Shown piece by piece: positions 4,856-7,667 of a stretch of 7,667 bases of DNA. The DNA comes from Dechloromonas sp. Lineage in GTDB: Bacteria; Pseudomonadota; Gammaproteobacteria; Burkholderiales; Rhodocyclaceae. Position 1 is the stretch's first letter, and each line of letters begins with the position of its first letter. The stretch is from NCBI GenBank assembly GCA_013693915.1, contig CP059264.1:3356135-3363801 (forward strand). Direction: 5' to 3'. A model generated the notes under the pieces. The model was not told the origin of the DNA, did no database searches, and saw only the letters and a program-made list of their open reading frames with translations. The position numbers and the translations under genes are program-made.

Positions 4856-5968
4856 TCATAACGGTGTGAGTCCAAGGAAACGCCTGCGCAGTTCATCATC
4901 CCAGGCCGCTCTTTTGCGCTTCAGTCGCAGGCTGGATTTGACCTTGTCCGTCGTATCCATACGCAAGAGGTTGAGGACGATTTTCTTGAGCAGCGAAAGA
5001 TTTTCTGGGGCGTTGTCTTTGCGGCAGGTACTCGCATCTTCTTTCATCGTCACATCGAGCACCCAATGAAGCTGGTTCTCAATTCCCCAGTGGGAACGAA
5101 CCGCTTCGGCCACTTCTGCCGGCGCGAGGTTGCGCGAGGCGATGTAGTAGCGTTGCTCCAGACTGAGTGGCTTGCCCTTGATCTGACGCACCGAATCAAT
5201 GCGGGCAATCACCGCGCAACTTGGCCAATCGCTGTCCGGTACGACGCCGGTGGCAGGCAGCACCGAACAGCGCTGGGTAACAAGCCGGCCATGCCCGTGT
5301 TCGACTTGCTCCACATAAGCAATCCGATCCTTCTGATCAAGGAAGGCATCCTGAATTGCCTGGTACAAATTCGGCTGTTTGCCTTTGACGGCCAACAAGT
5401 AATCGGCTTCCCGTGTGATGATCTTCTCGGCAAGGGCACGCTGGCAGCCCATCGCATCGATACTGACGAGGCGGCCTTTCAGGTACAGCGCCTCAAGCAG
5501 TTCGGGAATCGCCGTGATTTCGTTGCTCTTCGCCGACACTTTCTCCTGACCCAATACCAGTCCCAGCCTTGTCGCAAAGGCACTGACCATGTGAAAGGCA
5601 CTTTCGCCGCCGCCGCCGGAACCGCGCACCGTTTTGCCGTCGATCGCAATCGTCCCTCGCCGTGTCGCGATGACGCTACTCAACCAACGACGGAAGCAGC
5701 GTTCAAACTGTTTCGGGTCGAGCAGACGGAAGACTCGCAGAAAGGTGTCTTCCGAGGGAACGCCATTCCTGAGCGTGAGGAACTGTCGCAGCCAACTGGT
5801 ATGCGCACGCGACCAGGCGGCCACGTCTTCGATCGTGTCGCAGTCAGAAAGCACCGCCGAAATCGTCATCACCAGCATTTCCAGGAAGTCATGCCGCGTG
5901 CCATTGCTCGGCTGGCGCGGGTCGTCCACATCGCTCAGCATCTCCAGCAAAACGGTTCCTCTCGTCAT
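4856..5968 (-). CDS. ISAs1-family DDE transposase
   Basis: A 370-residue transposase, full length for the family, that cuts and reinserts its own element. The N-terminus LLEMLSDVDDPRQ followed by HDFLEMLVMTISAVLSDC is typical of ISAs1 / H-repeat-associated proteins. The catalytic triad is visible as D110 in AIDGKTVRGS, D171 in VSIDAMGCQ, and E297 in SHWGIENQLHWVLDVTMKED. The end KKIVLNLLRMD and RKRAAWDDELRRRFLGL is also characteristic. No Shine-Dalgarno lies at normal distance from ATG 5968; the nearest AAGGA is about 30 bases away, and the frame stays open upstream without another ATG or GTG close by. Translation is thus probably weak, as is usual for IS elements. It appears intact. Confidence 0.95.
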   Translation of the reverse strand: MTRGTVLLEMLSDVDDPRQPSNGTRHDFLEMLVMTISAVLSDCDTIEDVAAWSRAHTSWLRQFLTLRNGVPSEDTFLRVFRLLDPKQFERCFRRWLSSVIATRRGTIAIDGKTVRGSGGGGESAFHMVSAFATRLGLVLGQEKVSAKSNEITAIPELLEALYLKGRLVSIDAMGCQRALAEKIITREADYLLAVKGKQPNLYQAIQDAFLDQKDRIAYVEQVEHGHGRLVTQRCSVLPATGVVPDSDWPSCAVIARIDSVRQIKGKPLSLEQRYYIASRNLAPAEVAEAVRSHWGIENQLHWVLDVTMKEDASTCRKDNAPENLSLLKKIVLNLLRMDTTDKVKSSLRLKRKRAAWDDELRRRFLGLTPL

Positions 5969-6084
5969 CTTCGGCGTTGCCCAAAAGACGAGAGACGGGA
6001 TTCCTTGAAGGTTTACAAGTGGTTGTCATAAGTCATTGAAGGTCAACGAATTCTTCAGAGTAGCTAAGATGAATAATTCATTCC

Positions 6085-6104
6085 GTTCGAGTGCGGAGGC
6101 CCTG
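6085..6104 (-). repeat. IS terminal inverted repeat, right
   Basis: On the minus strand it reads CAGGGCCTCCGCACTCGAAC, the partner of 4835-4854 with one mismatch. Confidence 0.95.
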
Positions 6105-6114
6105 GCACTCGGCC
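6105..6114. repeat. Target site duplication, right copy (GCACTCGGCC)
   Basis: Identical to 4825-4834 and directly outside the right IS end. On the minus strand it covers codons 17-19 (A-E-C) of the repeat-protein gene. Confidence 0.9.
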
Positions 6115-6194
6115 TGAGAGGCGCTCATGTATTTGTGTAATCTCTTTCCGTCGTATGACATGGTGTCGACTCCCTATCCATAATTATTAAGCAA

Positions 6195-6213
6195 GCCTCC
6201 CAAACCGGGAGGC
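6195..6213 (-). terminator. Hairpin, possible weak terminator after pgm
   Basis: A perfect 7-bp GC-rich stem, GCCTCCC with GGGAGGC, and a 5-base loop. On the minus strand it is followed by TTGCTTAATAATT, a poor T tract. It lies between the Pgm stop and the repeat-protein start and could end pgm transcripts imperfectly. A partial copy, GCCTCCCAACCG, occurs at 6273-6284. Confidence 0.4.
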
Positions 6214-6459
6214 AAATACATCAACATGGCTGAAAGATTTCCTTATTTATCATCAGGGAATTTTGAAAATAGGCCTCCCAACCGTCCTGTTCCTTCCATC
6301 ATGAGCCAGGCGAGAAAACCGCTGGAGGGGTCGCAAAAGAATCCGCTTGCAGCACCACAGCGTCAGGGCGGAGGAATCTTGCGCACGATGCGGGGTTACA
6401 CCCGGGTTAACAGGAATCCCGGCATTTTCGCAAGCCATTCCGCCCCGCATTGCCGCGTC
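6214..6459. other. Intergenic region between pgm and the cassette stretch, no gene seen
   Basis: No supported gene, tRNA or integrase is present, and no clear attI or attC end is seen where the first cassette begins. It contains a near-palindrome around CCCGGG (GTTACACCCGGGTTAAC at 6395-6411). The part next to the repeat gene is AT-rich and may hold its promoter, but no confident -35/-10 pair can be named. Confidence 0.4.
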
Positions 6460-7667
6460 TCAGGCCGCCAGCGCCGCCGAAACGATCTCCTTCGCCTCGG
6501 CCACCACCCGTTGCAGGTGTTCCGCGCTCGTGAAGCTCTCGGCGTAGATCTTGTAGATGTCCTCGGTACCCGACGGCCGGGCGGCAAACCAGCCGTTTTC
6601 GGTGACCACCTTGAGGCCGCCGATCGGCGCATCGTTGCCGGCGGCGCGCGTCAGCTTGCCGACGATGGGTTCGCCGGCCAGGGTGGCGGCGGTGACGCGT
6701 TCCGCGGTCAACTGCTTGAAAGCGGCCTTTTCCGCCGGGCTGGCCGGGGCGTCAATGCGCACGTAATACGGCGTGCCGTAACGGGCGGCCAGTTCCTGAT
6801 AGTGGCGGCCGGGGTCCTTGCCGGTGACGGCGGTGATCTCGGCAGCAAGCAGGCCGAGGATGATGCCGTCCTTGTCGGTGGTCCACACGCTGCCGTCGCG
6901 GCGCAGGAAGCTGGCGCCGGCGCTTTCCTCGCCGCCGAAGCAGATGCTGCCGTCGAGCAGCCCGGCGGAGAACCATTTGAAGCCGACCGGCACTTCGAGC
7001 AGGCGGCGGCCGAGCCCGGCAACGACGCGGTCGATCAGGCCGCTCGACACCAGGGTCTTGCCGACGGCGGCGGTCGCCGGCCATTGCGGACGATGCGCAA
7101 GCAGGTAGGCGATGGCGACGGCGAGGTAGTGGTTCGGATTCATCAGCCCGAGCGACGGCGTGACGATGCCATGGCGGTCGACGTCGGCGTCGTTGCCCCA
7201 GGCGATGTCGAAGCGGTCCTTGAGCGCCACCAGGCTGGCCATGGCATGCGGGCTGGAGCAGTCCATGCGGATCTTGCCGTCGTGGTCGAGCGTCATGAAG
7301 GCGAAGGCCGGGTCGACCGCCGGGTTGACGACGGTCAGGTCGAGGCCGTAGTGCTCGGCGATCGGCTGCCAGTAGGCGACCGCGGCGCCGCCCATGGGGT
7401 CGACGCCGATGCGCAGGCCGGCGCGGCGGATCGCCGCCATGTCGATGACGTTGCCGAGGTCGGCAATGTAGCCGCCCATCAGGTCGACCGCGCGGGTGGT
7501 CGGCGCCGCCAGCGCCTGCTCGTAAGGCACGCGCCGGACGTCGCGGTTGCCGTCGGCGAGCAGCGCGTTCGCCCGGCGTTCGATGGCGCCGGTGACGTCG
7601 GTGTCGGCCGGGCCGCCGTGCGGCGGGTTGTACTTGATGCCGCCGTCCTGCGGCGGGTTGTGCGAGG
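6460..7667 (-). CDS. pgm: Phosphoglucomutase, 5' end beyond the window
   Basis: This enzyme interconverts glucose-1-phosphate and glucose-6-phosphate in the cytoplasm, linking glycolysis with glycogen and UDP-glucose synthesis. The visible 401 residues match the E. coli Pgm type closely, from the catalytic phosphoserine onward. SHNPP-type sequence is right at the edge, with the Ser codon at 7663-7665. The magnesium loop NDADVDRHG (D-x-D-x-D) is at about 7165-7194. Sugar-binding FGGEESAG and the C-terminal phosphate loop ARPSGTED follow. The frame is open to the window end, so the GTG at 7528-7530 is internal (V of R-R-V-P-Y-E-Q), not a start. Domains 2-4 are complete and no lesion is visible. 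Codon use is strongly GC-rich, unlike the cassette genes downstream. Confidence 0.97.
   Translation of the reverse strand, partial: SHNPPQDGGIKYNPPHGGPADTDVTGAIERRANALLADGNRDVRRVPYEQALAAPTTRAVDLMGGYIADLGNVIDMAAIRRAGLRIGVDPMGGAAVAYWQPIAEHYGLDLTVVNPAVDPAFAFMTLDHDGKIRMDCSSPHAMASLVALKDRFDIAWGNDADVDRHGIVTPSLGLMNPNHYLAVAIAYLLAHRPQWPATAAVGKTLVSSGLIDRVVAGLGRRLLEVPVGFKWFSAGLLDGSICFGGEESAGASFLRRDGSVWTTDKDGIILGLLAAEITAVTGKDPGRHYQELAARYGTPYYVRIDAPASPAEKAAFKQLTAERVTAATLAGEPIVGKLTRAAGNDAPIGGLKVVTENGWFAARPSGTEDIYKIYAESFTSAEHLQRVVAEAKEIVSAALAA

Larger units (their letters stand above)
4835..6104 (-). mobile_element. ISAs1-family insertion sequence, 1270 bp
   Basis: The complete element is bounded by 20-bp terminal inverted repeats that differ at one base, starts with CAGGG at both ends, and is flanked by a perfect 10-bp duplication. 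It holds one transposase gene, stopping two bases inside the left repeat. Length, CAGGG ends, duplication size and transposase type all agree with the ISAs1 family. The intact ends, duplication and open transposase suggest a recent insertion. It landed at the boundary between repeat units 1 and 2 of the small repeat-protein gene. Confidence 0.95.
4648..6161 (-). pseudogene. Tandem-repeat protein gene interrupted by the ISAs1-family element
   Basis: Joining 6161-6105 to 4824-4648, that is, removing the IS and one copy of its target duplication, gives a perfect 77-codon frame with ATG at 6161 and TAA at 4648-4650. The product is four near-identical units of 18, 18, 18 and 19 residues (2-19, 20-37, 38-55, 56-74) plus a final ELR. 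The consensus is E-[VI]-R-G-x-x-[IV]-[HY]-[KE]-[FY]-M-x-A-S-Q-P-[VI]-[FY]. Each unit looks like two short strands around an R-G turn, so the protein may be a small repeated beta-hairpin sheet. AGGGAG lies eight bases before ATG. There is no signal peptide or membrane helix. The gene sits as a cassette just before an attC-like element. I do not recognise the family, and function is unknown. As it stands the gene is broken after codon 19. Confidence 0.75.

Noticed and set aside
4648..4899. 83-residue minus-strand gene starting inside the IS
   Set aside because: Its first part is IS end sequence fused by insertion to the repeat-protein frame; the true start lies at 6161 on the other side of the IS.
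5066..6031. Plus-strand open frame of 321 codons across the IS
   Set aside because: Antisense shadow of the transposase, running over the IS interior with no recognisable domain.
6460..7530. Start of pgm at 7528-7530
   Set aside because: The codon is GTG inside conserved Pgm sequence and the frame stays open to the window edge through the catalytic SHNPP motif.

Overview
The window looks like chromosomal DNA of a betaproteobacterium, probably of the Rhodocyclales type (Dechloromonas, Azonexus or Accumulibacter-like). This is inferred from the GC-rich flanking genes and their protein similarity, and it is tentative. GC-rich housekeeping genes flank a visibly more AT-rich accessory stretch at about 1,830-6,200. 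Every confident intact gene lies on the minus strand, so the window reads in biological order from right to left.

Right flank (6460-7667): the C-terminal three quarters of phosphoglucomutase Pgm, cut by the window edge at the codon of its catalytic phosphoserine. Left flank (1-1548): a plus-strand decayed C-terminal remnant of an AlgC/ManB-type phosphomannomutase, then an intact YahK-like zinc alcohol dehydrogenase on the minus strand.

Middle (about 1828-6161): this is best read as an integron-type gene-cassette stretch with no integrase in view (CALIN-like). In minus-strand order it holds: (1) a small gene for a 77-residue protein made of four 18-19 residue repeats, split by an ISAs1-family insertion sequence (4835-6104) with 20-bp inverted repeats and a perfect 10-bp target duplication; (2) a stem-loop-rich element with attC-like ends (4391-4641); (3) a leader of about 360 bp with CCCGGG palindromes; (4) an HTH-SAM methyltransferase fusion broken by one missing G in a G run; (5) a well-formed 93-bp attC site (2819-2911); (6) a gene for a two-TM, coiled-coil protein of unknown function that starts 19 bp after that attC; and (7) a possible degraded attC (1828-1896).

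How the genes work together: Pgm and the dehydrogenase are independent metabolic enzymes. The cassette genes share orientation and mobility, but no common pathway is visible. A host-defence or signalling role for the methyltransferase and the membrane protein is conceivable but not shown. The most striking observation is that removing the IS and one duplication copy restores a perfectly in-frame four-repeat protein.
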